Shown: positions 25,366 to 34,288 of the stretch, piece after piece
Layout of the letters: every line of letters begins with the position of its first letter
Numbering within the stretch: the first letter of the stretch is position 1
Assembly: GCA_050301235.1 (NCBI GenBank)
Contig: JBNKZD010000276.1
Coordinates: 1-64,000 of the forward strand
Length of the DNA: 64,000 nt
Direction of reading: 5' to 3'
Source: JAFGIN01 sp050301235
GTDB lineage: Bacteria; Fibrobacterota; Chitinivibrionia; Chitinivibrionales; Chitinispirillaceae
Translations under genes and position numbers: made by a program
Notes under the pieces: generated by a model
What the model was told of the DNA's origin: nothing
Databases searched by the model: none
Seen by the model: the letters and a program-made list of their open reading frames with translations, nothing else

Positions 25366-25941
25366 CTAAAAAATCCAGTTCAGAAACCGGGCAAGAAGCC
25401 CCGGTCTTCTTCCGTTATTTGCCACACCTTTACCAGTATATGTAATCTGTGCATCTGCGAGGCTTGACGAATAAACAATGTTATCCTGTTGAATATCCTG
25501 CGGTCGTACAACACCACTCACTTTAATAATCTCTTTTTCTTCGTTTATTTCAACCAGCTTACTTCCTTCAATTACAAGATTACCATTATCAAGCACTTTA
25601 ACAACGCGGGCAGATATCGTTGCAACCAGACTCCCTGTACGTGAAGTTCCGCCTTTGCCATCGTACCCGACAGTGTTACTTCCGGAAACACCAAAAGATG
25701 GTATAAAACCCAGCGCGCCCGCTCCCCCTCCCCCTTTGAGTCCCATGCTGTTTTCCTTACTTGTATTTGTCTTACTTTCACTGCCTGCCTTTGCCTGCTC
25801 AACAATCATCACAGTGAGAATGTCATCAATCCGCATCGCCCGATGGTCTGAATACAAATTGTTAATTGATGAACCGGGCGAACCGCATATTGATTGGCCT
25901 ATTATTGTACTTATTACCATTATGATACATATCTTATTCAT
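25366..25941 (-). CDS. flgH: Flagellar L-ring protein FlgH
   Basis: A 191-residue protein of the FlgH family: IDDILTVMIVEQAKAGSES near 37-55, NLVIEGSKLVEINEEKEIIKVSG near 124 and VRPQDIQQDNIVYSSSLADAQI near 146, the last being diagnostic. It forms the outer-membrane L ring with FlgI as its partner. FlgH is normally a lipoprotein. Here the residues before the only suitable cysteine (GQSIC) do not fit a good lipobox, so lipidation is uncertain. It starts 13 bases after flgA and belongs to the flagellar operon. Confidence 0.95.
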   Translation of the reverse strand: MNKICIIMVISTIIGQSICGSPGSSINNLYSDHRAMRIDDILTVMIVEQAKAGSESKTNTSKENSMGLKGGGGAGALGFIPSFGVSGSNTVGYDGKGGTSRTGSLVATISARVVKVLDNGNLVIEGSKLVEINEEKEIIKVSGVVRPQDIQQDNIVYSSSLADAQITYTGKGVANNGRRPGLLARFLNWIF

Positions 25942-25954
25942 ACATCCTCCAGTG

Positions 25955-26908
25955 CTATACTATTTCAACAATACCTTTACCGACTATTTTTACCCTAAGT
26001 AACTGTTTTGTCTGGTTGTTCTGAACCCAGATCTTTTCTCCTGTATTCCCGGACTCCCGCGCAGTTCCAGTCACCGAGCAACGAATTCTTCCTTTGTTTA
26101 ATATTATTTGAATATTATCACCATTTGTAATATCAGGAACTCTACAAATCATTCGTTTCTGAATTACTGTTCCGGCATTAAGGGTTACCACTGTTTTTGA
26201 ACCGATGAGATCCTCTATTTTTGTAAAAACCCCAGGTGCCAGTGATGTAATATTTTTTTTCACGATTTCAAGATCATCAGCAGTAAGTACAGTTCCCCGC
26301 TGCAGATCACCTTTTGCAACACAAATGCCGGTTGTAACCTTCAGATGACAGATAACCCTGATGACCGTATTCTTTGTACCCTGCCGGAGGTTACAACTAA
26401 GAACTGTTGTTCCTTTCATATACCCTGAATTTAATCCGTCAACAGAAATTGAGTATGGTTTATCGTATCCTCGCCATAAAAGATTTCTGTTCTCAATATC
26501 AAACGACCACTCACTCGCTTTCCAGGACAGTGACGAATCAAGGTATTTCTCAATTTCGGGTTGTATCTCTTTTATCGTAACTGTTTTGCAACTGGTTCGA
26601 ATACTTGCACGTTTTGCACCCGTTACAGAAATGATAATTCCAGGAAATTGAGGTCGTATTCTGTATGTTATCATATCATCAATATTAATTAACCTGGAAA
26701 ATCCTGGTGGAGCCGCTGTTCCTGCTATTGAAGAGGCTATTTTTTTTGCTAAATCAGGATTATCAGTTCGCACCTGTGCAATATCAGAAATGAAGATGAG
26801 TGAATCATTTACAGTTGATGAATCAGGGACATTAAAAATGACGGTACCTGCTGCATGTAGAGAATGAGCTGATATTGTGAGAAGAAATACTATCCATAGT
26901 AATTTCAT
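25955..26908 (-). CDS. flgA: Flagellar P-ring assembly chaperone FlgA
   Basis: A 317-residue periplasmic protein with a signal peptide (about 1-19). FlgA helps assemble the P ring made by FlgI. The SAF domain is seen at about 205-265 (VAKGDLQRGTVLTADDLEIVKK, LIGSKTVVTLNAGTVIQKRMI), followed by the C-terminal NGDNIQIILNKGRI and LLRVKIVGKGIVEI. The N-terminal region is longer than in enterics, as is usual outside Proteobacteria. It is followed by flgH with a 13-base gap and preceded by flgG with a 14-base gap. Confidence 0.93.
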   Translation of the reverse strand: MKLLWIVFLLTISAHSLHAAGTVIFNVPDSSTVNDSLIFISDIAQVRTDNPDLAKKIASSIAGTAAPPGFSRLINIDDMITYRIRPQFPGIIISVTGAKRASIRTSCKTVTIKEIQPEIEKYLDSSLSWKASEWSFDIENRNLLWRGYDKPYSISVDGLNSGYMKGTTVLSCNLRQGTKNTVIRVICHLKVTTGICVAKGDLQRGTVLTADDLEIVKKNITSLAPGVFTKIEDLIGSKTVVTLNAGTVIQKRMICRVPDITNGDNIQIILNKGRIRCSVTGTARESGNTGEKIWVQNNQTKQLLRVKIVGKGIVEIV

Positions 26909-26922
26909 AACGAACCTGTTAC

Positions 26923-27711
26923 TTATCGTTTGAGGTTATTTGCCACCTGCATCATCTCTTCAGAAACCTGTATTGACTTTGATATTATTTCAAATGCACG
27001 TTGTGCACTGATCATATTGACCATCTCTTCGACTATCTGTACATTAGATGATTCTGTGTACTTCTGGAGGATCGTCCCTGCCCCCTCTTCAGATGGCATA
27101 GAAATGACCGGATCACCACTTGCATCACTTTGAACAAAAAGATTTCCTCCCAGCGACTTAAGTCCCGACTGATTTACAAAGCGTGCAAGTTCAACCTGAC
27201 CGATATCAGTAGATGTCGCTTCACCGGGTAGCTTTACACTTATATGACCATCAGATGAAACAGTAAGCTCTGACGCCTGTTCCGGAACGGTTATCTGCGG
27301 GTATAGCATGAACCCCGATGATGTCACAATGGTTCCATCATTAGATTTTTTAAAAGCACCATCACGGGTATACGCAATTGTTCCATCCGGAAGCATGATC
27401 TGATATAACCCTTCCCCCTGAATAGCCCAGTCAAGATCATTACTTGTGGAATTCAGTTGTCCCTGTTCAAAAATCTTCTGAGTTGCAGCCGGCCTGACAC
27501 CTAAGCCGGTTTCGATTCCTGCTGGTGCCATAGCACCCTCAAAGTTCCTGATTCCCGGTTCACGTAAGGTTTGATACATGAGATCCTGAAATTCAACTTT
27601 TGAGCGCTTGAATGCGGTTGTATTCACATTAGACAAATTGTTGGAGATTGTGTCCATATACAACTGCTGTGCTTCCATTCCAGTCGCAGCTGTCATCATG
27701 CAGCGTATCAT
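26923..27711 (-). CDS. flgG: Flagellar distal rod protein FlgG
   Basis: About 262 residues from ATG 27711, chosen because AAGGTGG lies upstream and it directly follows the flgF stop. The N-terminus MIRCMMTAATGMEAQQ, the NNLSNVNTTAFKRS motif and the C-terminal NMISAQRAFEIISKSIQVSEEMMQ are diagnostic of FlgG. It forms the distal rod through the periplasm. A TTG six codons earlier opens a longer frame but lacks a ribosome site. The neighbouring flgF is its close relative. Confidence 0.95.
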   Translation of the reverse strand: MIRCMMTAATGMEAQQLYMDTISNNLSNVNTTAFKRSKVEFQDLMYQTLREPGIRNFEGAMAPAGIETGLGVRPAATQKIFEQGQLNSTSNDLDWAIQGEGLYQIMLPDGTIAYTRDGAFKKSNDGTIVTSSGFMLYPQITVPEQASELTVSSDGHISVKLPGEATSTDIGQVELARFVNQSGLKSLGGNLFVQSDASGDPVISMPSEEGAGTILQKYTESSNVQIVEEMVNMISAQRAFEIISKSIQVSEEMMQVANNLKR

Positions 27712-27712
27712 C

Positions 27713-28450
27713 TTATGCCACCTTTCCAACCTGATTTACAGCCTGATCCAGAGTCTCATCCTGTGCATGAAGAGCTTTCTGTTCGGCTTCGAAATTTCTC
27801 GATGCAGCTATCATCTGAACCATATTTTTTATCATATCAACATTTGAGGACTCGAGATACCCCTGACGAACGACAAACCCTTTTGACTGACGTTCCGGAT
27901 TTTCGGGAAGCAGTGGCCTGAATCGTCCCTCACCGCATCGCTGCATCTTGTAAGGTTTGTCAAAATCAACCACTTTCAGAAAACCAATACTCATATTGTC
28001 CTGAAGCACCTCTCCGCGATCACTGATTGTTATTGGAAGATTTTTCTCGACACGAATGTAACCTTCAGTTCCGAGCACTTTTGAGCCATCAGAAGTCACC
28101 AGAAACCCTTCGGAGTTTAACGAAAAATTTCCATTGCGTGTATACTGAACGCCATCATCTCCGGTCATTACAGTAAAAAAGCCAGTCCCTTTGATACATA
28201 AATCAAGAGGGTTTTTAGTCTGCTTCATTGCGCCTTCGGAATAATCGATGTACACCTCATCGGCTTTAATTTCGCGATTAACAAATGGCTGAAGCTGATC
28301 GTCTGCAAGGTATTTCTGGTAACTTTTAATAAAAAGACCGCTCTGCTTGAAACCGGTAGTATTTATATTCGACAGATTGTTTGCAATCTGATCCTGTTTC
28401 TGAAGAAGAGGTGTCATACCCATCGAAGCTGTGTAAATTCCCTGTATCAT
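27713..28450 (-). CDS. flgF: Flagellar proximal rod protein FlgF
   Basis: About 245 residues. The start MIQGIYTASMGMTPL at 28450 is the standard opening of the flagellar rod family; the longer frame adds 11 unlikely residues. It shows ANNLSNINTTGFKQS and C-terminal NMVQMIAASRNFEAEQKALHAQDETL. It is distinguished from FlgG by length and by being followed by FlgG. AGGTC precedes the ATG. The sigma-54-type promoter at 28492-28507 lies about 40 bases upstream. It is the first gene of the visible flagellar operon. Confidence 0.92.
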   Translation of the reverse strand: MIQGIYTASMGMTPLLQKQDQIANNLSNINTTGFKQSGLFIKSYQKYLADDQLQPFVNREIKADEVYIDYSEGAMKQTKNPLDLCIKGTGFFTVMTGDDGVQYTRNGNFSLNSEGFLVTSDGSKVLGTEGYIRVEKNLPITISDRGEVLQDNMSIGFLKVVDFDKPYKMQRCGEGRFRPLLPENPERQSKGFVVRQGYLESSNVDMIKNMVQMIAASRNFEAEQKALHAQDETLDQAVNQVGKVA

Positions 28451-28491
28451 ATATATGACCTCGAAATGATAAAGAATGTCCAACTCATTTC

Positions 28492-28507
28492 AGCATAAAG
28501 TATGCCA
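28492..28507 (-). promoter_or_regulatory. Sigma-54 (-24/-12) promoter before flgF
   Basis: On the minus strand TGGCATACTTTATGCT matches the sigma-54 consensus with TGGCA at -24 and TGC at -12 and the required spacing. It stands 42 bases upstream of the flgF start, leaving a short 5' leader. RpoN control of rod and ring genes is known in many flagellated bacteria; an enhancer-binding activator is not in the window. Confidence 0.65.
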
Positions 28508-28615
28508 GATCATAATGGGATATCAATCAATTTAAAATCAATGTGTTAAAGATTAAAATCGGAAGTAATGTCAGCTGAGAGTATAAATTTGCCGGTGATA
28601 TGCGGCAGGATTTTC

Positions 28616-29764
28616 CTAATTAATGCGCTCAGTTCGAGACCAGGCAGCACTTCTGATCCCTCGCAGATACCTGAAAAAGCCTGCGATCAAGGCCATATTC
28701 ATAATAATAAAATAGAAGATGTGCCTGGTAAGACGTATCGGGATCACTTTGAAACCAAGGCCGGTTATTATAAAGATAGTTCCTGTAGCAAAAAACATTT
28801 TATAGACTGTAAGATCAGCAGTAAAGGCGAGCACACCACAGGAAAAATATCCCAATGTCAATGCGATAGGTGAAAACCATCGCGTAACTTTATGAGAGAT
28901 GTAACAGAACCATGGCCACCCCTTAAACGGATTTAAAAATCGTAACAACCAGAAAAATGCTTGAAAATTCCCAGCGCCGATTCTGATTCTTCGCGAATAC
29001 TCCTGTGAAGCATCCCCTGTAGTATCCTCTTCTGAAATAGCTCGCGGTTCATAAATGATTCGGTATCCCTGACCGATAACATTCATCGGAATAATAACGT
29101 CGTCGTTCGAATATGCATTGGGTGGAATAGGCTTAAAAAGAGACTTTCTGATTGAATAAAAACCGCCAAAAGCTGAAATCGTGCTGTGAAGCGATCCCTC
29201 AAGGAATTTCTGCTGTGATTCAAACTTCCGATAAATATTTTCTCCGTACTCTTCTTCACCCGCAATTGCATGATTGATATGTCCTGCAACACCCCCTACT
29301 CTTGGATCTGCGTAATTTGCAGTCAGAAATTTCAGACACTCCTTATGGTGGACAGTATTAGCATCCGTAAAAAGTATGATATCCGCATCAATAAGAGGTG
29401 CCAGACCATTAAGTATCCCAGTCTTTCCACCTCTTTTTTCTGCAACCCACAAATGGACACGCGGATCGTTGAATTCACGTACGATCTTTTCTGAATTGTC
29501 AGTTGAGCAATCCGATCCAACCCAGACCGAGATCTTATCTGCCGGGTAATCGAGTGAAAGAATATTCTCAATTTTTTTCCTGATCACTTTTTCTTCATTG
29601 TGGACAGGAACAAGTACTCCCACAGATGGGAAATGGCGCTCCACAGGTTTTACCGGATTGGCAAAAAGTTTTGAGAAAATCGCTAGTAATACAGGATAGA
29701 TGGTGTATGAATAAATGACAAACAATACCGAAAACCAGAACAGAATAATGAAAACAGTTGTCAT
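28616..29764 (-). CDS. Membrane-bound family 2 glycosyltransferase
   Basis: A 382-residue GT2 protein. One N-terminal membrane helix (about 5-30) precedes a GT-A domain: VGVLVPVHNEE, VGSDCSTDNS, RGGKTGILNG and the metal-binding LFTDANT, then EYSRRIRIGAGNF near 260 in place of the QxxRW signature. Two to three helices follow (about 300-370). Such enzymes polymerise or transfer sugars at the inner face of the membrane. Its start overlaps the end of the radical SAM gene by four bases (ATGA), so both are coupled. The sugar substrate is not known. Confidence 0.85.
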   Translation of the reverse strand: MTTVFIILFWFSVLFVIYSYTIYPVLLAIFSKLFANPVKPVERHFPSVGVLVPVHNEEKVIRKKIENILSLDYPADKISVWVGSDCSTDNSEKIVREFNDPRVHLWVAEKRGGKTGILNGLAPLIDADIILFTDANTVHHKECLKFLTANYADPRVGGVAGHINHAIAGEEEYGENIYRKFESQQKFLEGSLHSTISAFGGFYSIRKSLFKPIPPNAYSNDDVIIPMNVIGQGYRIIYEPRAISEEDTTGDASQEYSRRIRIGAGNFQAFFWLLRFLNPFKGWPWFCYISHKVTRWFSPIALTLGYFSCGVLAFTADLTVYKMFFATGTIFIITGLGFKVIPIRLTRHIFYFIIMNMALIAGFFRYLRGIRSAAWSRTERIN

Positions 29765-31248
29765 TTACAGGAGCACTCGTCTTTTTTGGCTGTTACGAAA
29801 AGGTATTTGAAAATACTCTTTCCGCCCATGATAATCCGCTTGGATTCAGAAGGGTTAGTCAGCATCTGTAACCCCTTCGAAAACATGTATGATGGTCGAA
29901 GATAGAATTCGCGACGTGCACGGTTACAGAAATCAACCAGATATTCGTATGTTAATTCAGGGTTGGATACCACTGAAGAGTGCAGTCCATCATCGGTCAG
30001 CCATTTCCGGAAGTCCCGTGTGACAATCCACCCCTTCTGTTCAAACCAGGTGTAATCGCTCGTGCCGGGATACACCATTATGGGATAAAACTGGGCTGTA
30101 TCAGGACTGAGTTTTTTTGCAAGCTCAAGCGTTTTTTCGAGCGTTTCTTTTGTCTCACCTCTGTTACCAACCATGAAACAGCCATGTACCATAACTTTTG
30201 CTTTTTTTGCATCTTTTACAAAACGGTGTACCTTATCGAGTGTCAGTGATTTCTGAATATTATCAAGTATCTGCTGTTCACCACTCTCAAAACCAACACA
30301 GAACAGACGACACCCAGCTTTTTTCATCAGATGCATCGTCTCATAATCGACCTCAGCTCTCGAGTTCGCAGACCAGGGAATGCTGGTGAGTTTTGCATCG
30401 ATCAGCGCCTGTGAGAACTCCCGACATCGATTCTTATCTGCTGTCAAAGTGTCATCCTCAATCATAATCTCTTTGACATCAGGAAAATTATCTTTTATAT
30501 ATCTGAACTCTTCAACAATCGACTGGATAGAACGCTTGCGATACCGATGCCCCTGAAGAGTCTGCGGAACAACACAATACGTACATTTAAACGGACAACC
30601 GCGCCCGGTAACAATTACTACTATCGGATGTCTGCTGTGGCCGTAAAAATAGGGTGATATGTCAAGAAACTTCTTATACACCGATGAAACAAACGGGATA
30701 TCATCAAGATTTTCGATATATGCCCGATGCTCATTGCGAACGATTGCGCCTGTACCATTGCGAAATGCGATTCCTTTTACAGACAAAAGTGCTGTGTCAT
30801 TCTTCCCACTATTCTTCAATACATCAGCAAGCTCCACCAGTGTTGCATCATATTCACCAAATGCCACTGCATCGATTGCAGCATTCAAACTAAGTGTTTC
30901 TTCCGGCAACGCTGATACATGAACTCCAACCAGAACGACATACAGGTTTTTAAGAGCCGATTTCAGCTGCACCCCAACATCAATATCACTATAAATGCTT
31001 GGTGTTGAAGTATCAAGAATAGCTATATCGGGATTGAAAACTGCTACTTTTTCAGAAACCTCTTTGAAATCGAGACCTGCCGCTGGTGCATCAATCAATA
31101 ACACTTCATGCCCATTTTTTTCCAGGTACCCTGCTGCGTAAGCAAGCCACATCGGATAGTACAATGTGCCACTCTTGGCAACCGCAGGTGAACGGGATTC
31201 ACGGGAATACTTTGGAAGAAATGGTGGATTCAGAGCAACTATGCGCAT
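29761..31248 (-). CDS. B12-binding-domain radical SAM protein
   Basis: A 495-residue protein. The N-terminal 140 residues form a B12-binding Rossmann-like domain (LNPPF, HEVLLIDAPAAG, VVLVGVHVSALPEET). The radical SAM core starts with GRGCPFKCTYC: Cys218, Cys222 and Cys225 carry the 4Fe-4S cluster. Further core motifs are EIMIEDDTLTADK and LFCVGFESGEQQILDNI. This is the architecture of the BchE/HpnP-like class that often acts on lipids or peptides, with methylation or cyclisation chemistry. It sits between thioredoxin and a glycosyltransferase gene. Without B12-binding residues such as DxHxxG clearly seen, cobalamin use is inferred from the fold. Confidence 0.85.
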   Translation of the reverse strand: MRIVALNPPFLPKYSRESRSPAVAKSGTLYYPMWLAYAAGYLEKNGHEVLLIDAPAAGLDFKEVSEKVAVFNPDIAILDTSTPSIYSDIDVGVQLKSALKNLYVVLVGVHVSALPEETLSLNAAIDAVAFGEYDATLVELADVLKNSGKNDTALLSVKGIAFRNGTGAIVRNEHRAYIENLDDIPFVSSVYKKFLDISPYFYGHSRHPIVVIVTGRGCPFKCTYCVVPQTLQGHRYRKRSIQSIVEEFRYIKDNFPDVKEIMIEDDTLTADKNRCREFSQALIDAKLTSIPWSANSRAEVDYETMHLMKKAGCRLFCVGFESGEQQILDNIQKSLTLDKVHRFVKDAKKAKVMVHGCFMVGNRGETKETLEKTLELAKKLSPDTAQFYPIMVYPGTSDYTWFEQKGWIVTRDFRKWLTDDGLHSSVVSNPELTYEYLVDFCNRARREFYLRPSYMFSKGLQMLTNPSESKRIIMGGKSIFKYLFVTAKKDECSCK

Positions 31249-31268
31249 TACCTGATCTAACTCCGATA

Positions 31269-31604
31269 TTAAATTTGAAATACTTTGGAAATTTTACTTT
31301 TCAGCGGTGCTTTCGCAAGCAGCCCGGTGTGCTGATCCACAACAGTACCGTTTTTGAAAAACAGGAGTGATGGAATGCTGTTGATCGCATACCGTGCTGC
31401 GGTCTGTGGATTTGAATCGATATCAAGCTTATACACTGCAACTTTACCTTTCAGTTCTGTTGCAAGCTCAGTTATAATTGGCGTCAGCATTTTGCAGGGG
31501 CCACACCATTCAGCCCAGAAATCGACTATGACCGGCAATGTATTGTTTAAAACCTCAGATGAAAATGTCTGATCGGTTACATCTTTGATATCAGCTCCAG
31601 CCAT
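31269..31604 (-). CDS. trxA: Thioredoxin
   Basis: A 111-residue single-domain thioredoxin. The active site WCGPC is at 33-37, preceded by PVIVDFWAE, with the cis-proline in SIPSLLFF near 76. It reduces disulfides in the cytoplasm; no signal peptide is present. It lies 20 bases upstream of the radical SAM gene and shares one base with the end of the secreted-protein gene, so it sits inside an operon rather than alone. Whether it serves the radical SAM enzyme or is general is not shown by the sequence. Confidence 0.95.
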   Translation of the reverse strand: MAGADIKDVTDQTFSSEVLNNTLPVIVDFWAEWCGPCKMLTPIITELATELKGKVAVYKLDIDSNPQTAARYAINSIPSLLFFKNGTVVDQHTGLLAKAPLKSKISKVFQI

Positions 31605-31966
31605 TATTTGCTCCTTTCAGAACTCTTAGTTGTATTGATTGTATCATTTTTCACTTTATTTTCATATTCCACATATACATTTTGGATTCGTGCCTGAATT
31701 TTTTTCCAGGATTCCGGTTTATTGTAATATTTCGCTATGATGTTCTTAGCAGAATCCGCCGAGAATCCGGTGATATGAACTAATTCTTCGTACCGCTGAG
31801 CCTTCTGTTTTTCAGTAATCCATGTTGTGTTTTTTAAAAGATAGACGCCGGCCATATACTGCACGAACAGTGAATCCTGAAATTTGTCATTTCCGGCATA
31901 AACAGGTCGAGCACCAGCAATTAAAATAAGTGGAAGTAAAATACTTAAAAATTTCATCTGTGCCAT
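31604..31966 (-). CDS. Small secreted protein of unknown function
   Basis: A 120-residue protein with a signal peptide at about 1-25 ending at YAGND. The mature part is helical and charged, with QYMAGVYLLKN and YEELVHITGFSADSAKNII, and a lysine-rich tail. A downstream in-frame ATG (codon 4) is an alternative start; neither has a strong ribosome site. Its last base is shared with the start of the thioredoxin gene. It heads the operon secreted protein-thioredoxin-radical SAM-glycosyltransferase. I do not recognise its family. Confidence 0.65.
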   Translation of the reverse strand: MAQMKFLSILLPLILIAGARPVYAGNDKFQDSLFVQYMAGVYLLKNTTWITEKQKAQRYEELVHITGFSADSAKNIIAKYYNKPESWKKIQARIQNVYVEYENKVKNDTINTTKSSERSK

Positions 31967-32311
31967 TGCAATGTATAAATATCAAATTTTCTATAAAATA
32001 GTTGATGAATCGTCGCTCTGCCGAATTATTCTTGGTTTTATATTCTGATTGTAGATTTTTATATTTTCTTGCATATCAGCAAATAATTAAATTTAAGTAT
32101 AGCCTGAATGTGTAATGGAACCATTTTTAATTCCTTCATTTTCTGACTGGTATCTGTCTGGCTTTCTAAATTGTTATAAGAGACAAAATGTTTTGCCGGA
32201 TAGCAGAATTCACCTTATACTATAATAAATCAGGTGGGATCGTCTGACGTACTTTTTGCTTGATCGTTAGAAGAAACTACTTTAAATTCACTTCCGGAAG
32301 GTTTTGCTTGT
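31967..32311. other. Intergenic region between divergent transcription units
   Basis: AT-rich, with no gene. It must hold the promoters of the secreted-protein operon and the kinase gene. A TATAAT at 32221-32226 is seen 85 bases before the kinase start but without a -35 box at normal spacing. No other structure stands out. Confidence 0.5.
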
Positions 32312-33415
32312 ATGTCTGAAAACACTCCTGAAAAAACTGAACCACAATCGTTGAAAATAAGTGGTGTTATCGAAAATCCCTATGAAGTCAAAGAGGCGCC
32401 AATGCCGGTTGTTGGGGATAAAATTGGCCCCAATCGTGTTCAGGTACTTATTGGTGAGGGTGGCAGTGCCAATGTGTACAAGGTCTGGCATGAAGGGCTG
32501 GAAGTTATTCGTGCGGTAAAAGTACTCAAAAAAGCATCTGATAAAGAAACCCGTGAACGTTTTCTGACAGAAGCAAAGATACTGGCCGATATTCATCATC
32601 CCAATATTGTCGAGATTCACAACATAGGTTATTATAATCAGAACATTCCTTTTCTCGAAATGGAATTTGTTGATGGAACCCCGGTTAAAAGTCTAGTCTC
32701 ACAACAAACCACACTGCCAGTAACGGTTGCGATCAGCATTGCCTACTTCATTTGTCAGGCATTACAATATGCACATGTAAAAGATTACACGTTATATGGA
32801 AAAGTATACAAAGGATTAATCCATCGCGATATCAAACCCGACAATATCATTCTTTCAAAAGATGGTATTGTTAAGCTGATGGATTTCGGAATTGCCCGGC
32901 CAAGTGAAGTCAGTCTGCATACAATTGGACAGAAGATTATGGGAACTCTTGTATACCTGAGTCCCGAGCAACTCAATGGAAAACAGCTGGATCACCGGAC
33001 CGACATATTTTCTCTCGGTACAGTTCTTTACGAAATGATCACAGGTCAACGGGCATTTCCTCAGAAAACATTGAGTGAACTTGTTCAGAAAAAGACTAAA
33101 GGAATTTATCGCAGTCTCGATAGTTACCCTATCGATCTACCATCAAAGCTTGTTGAAATCGTTGAAAAAAGTATGGCTCTGGAACCTGCTGACCGGTATG
33201 CACATATCTCCGAATTCGGGCATGACCTCTTTGCTATATTGACAAAAATTACTGATCGTGCTCCACAGGATATTCTTTCCCGATTTGCTGCGGATCCATC
33301 GAGTATTCCACGATGGAAACCGTCGGTTAAATCGAACAAAAATCTGTTTATCATTTCAGGTGTTGCAGGCGGGATTCTTCTAATCGGGCTTATTGCTCTG
33401 AAATTCCTATTGTAG
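32312..33415 (+). CDS. Membrane-anchored Ser/Thr protein kinase
   Basis: A 367-residue PknB-type kinase. The glycine loop is GEGGSANVY near 49-57 and the ATP lysine lies in RAVKVLKK near 70. The catalytic loop HRDIKPDN starts at His171 and DFG at Asp191. GTLVYLSPEQ is the activation-segment motif. A stretch before the catalytic loop (YTLYGKVYKGL) is an insertion shared with the second kinase at 59083. A single C-terminal membrane helix (about 343-363) anchors it with the kinase in the cytoplasm and almost no periplasmic part. Its stop overlaps that of the M23 gene on the opposite strand by 9 bases. The substrate is unknown. Confidence 0.93.
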   Translation: MSENTPEKTEPQSLKISGVIENPYEVKEAPMPVVGDKIGPNRVQVLIGEGGSANVYKVWHEGLEVIRAVKVLKKASDKETRERFLTEAKILADIHHPNIVEIHNIGYYNQNIPFLEMEFVDGTPVKSLVSQQTTLPVTVAISIAYFICQALQYAHVKDYTLYGKVYKGLIHRDIKPDNIILSKDGIVKLMDFGIARPSEVSLHTIGQKIMGTLVYLSPEQLNGKQLDHRTDIFSLGTVLYEMITGQRAFPQKTLSELVQKKTKGIYRSLDSYPIDLPSKLVEIVEKSMALEPADRYAHISEFGHDLFAILTKITDRAPQDILSRFAADPSSIPRWKPSVKSNKNLFIISGVAGGILLIGLIALKFLL

Positions 33416-34282
33416 GCGAAGTGCAATTTTATTGGTGATCGTTGGAAACAAGTAGTTATACGGGTTTACGGGTGCCCCATCAATTCGTATCTCATAATGA
33501 AGGTGGGGGCCGGAACTTAATCCCGAAATACCCATCGTACCGATAATATCCCCGCGTGAAACTTTCTTTCCCTGACTAATCTTCACGGAACCCAAATGAG
33601 CGAAAATTGTCTTGATCCCCTCCCCATGGTCAACAATCAATCTTTTGCCCCACAGAGGATGATCTTCAGCTTTTTCGACGGTACCATCTGCTGTTGCAAA
33701 GACATAGTTTCCCTTCTCCGCAACAAAATCAATTCCATAATGCGCCTTTTCAATGCCGGTAAAAGGATCTACTGATGCACCAAAGGCTCTTGAAATAACA
33801 TATGGCTCAGCAACCGGGGCAATTACCGGAAGCTCATCAAATATATTTAACTCATCAGAAGATTGAGATAAAAAGCTGCGCAGCCGTTTTTCTCTGCCGT
33901 TTACATACTTTATAAGATCTTCAGTTTCCATCCTGGACATATCGAGGTGCATACTATTTTTACTATTTCTCGTTGTATCAGAAGCATTTCGTTTTATAAT
34001 GTCCCCTTTTTTTGTCTCCAGTCGATTAACCTGCTCTTTAAGATTATTCAACAAGCGTAGTGATGCGAGAATTTTCTGGAGAAGAGCGCTATTCTGTTCT
34101 TTAAGGTTTTTTTTCTGATTTTTTTCGAGTTCACTAAGGGTGATTTTATCAAAGGGTATGAAATAACCAATAAAACCGCTGCAGATAACTGTCATGAAAA
34201 TCAGTGCCACAGAGAGTCTGATTCTGATTGCCCTTATCGGAACTCCCCGTGGCGGTACTATGAGAATTGTCTTTTTCTTCAT
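33407..34282 (-). CDS. M23-family peptidoglycan endopeptidase
   Basis: A 291-residue protein with an N-terminal membrane anchor (about 22-44), a coiled-coil region (about 50-110) and a C-terminal LytM/M23 domain. The zinc ligands are His181 and Asp185 (HYGIDF) and His262 in HLHYE (His260 and His262). GIKTIFAHLGS, GKKVSRGDIIG and SGLSSGPHL complete the family pattern. It probably cuts peptidoglycan cross-links in the periplasm, or acts as a regulator. It follows the coiled-coil gene by six bases and both are likely co-transcribed. Confidence 0.92.
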   Translation of the reverse strand: MKKKTILIVPPRGVPIRAIRIRLSVALIFMTVICSGFIGYFIPFDKITLSELEKNQKKNLKEQNSALLQKILASLRLLNNLKEQVNRLETKKGDIIKRNASDTTRNSKNSMHLDMSRMETEDLIKYVNGREKRLRSFLSQSSDELNIFDELPVIAPVAEPYVISRAFGASVDPFTGIEKAHYGIDFVAEKGNYVFATADGTVEKAEDHPLWGKRLIVDHGEGIKTIFAHLGSVKISQGKKVSRGDIIGTMGISGLSSGPHLHYEIRIDGAPVNPYNYLFPTITNKIALRLQ

Positions 34283-34288
34283 CGGGCC

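Noticed and set aside
32193..32226. Kinase promoter with TTGCCG and TATAAT
   Set aside because: The gap of about 22 bases is too long for a normal sigma-70 promoter.
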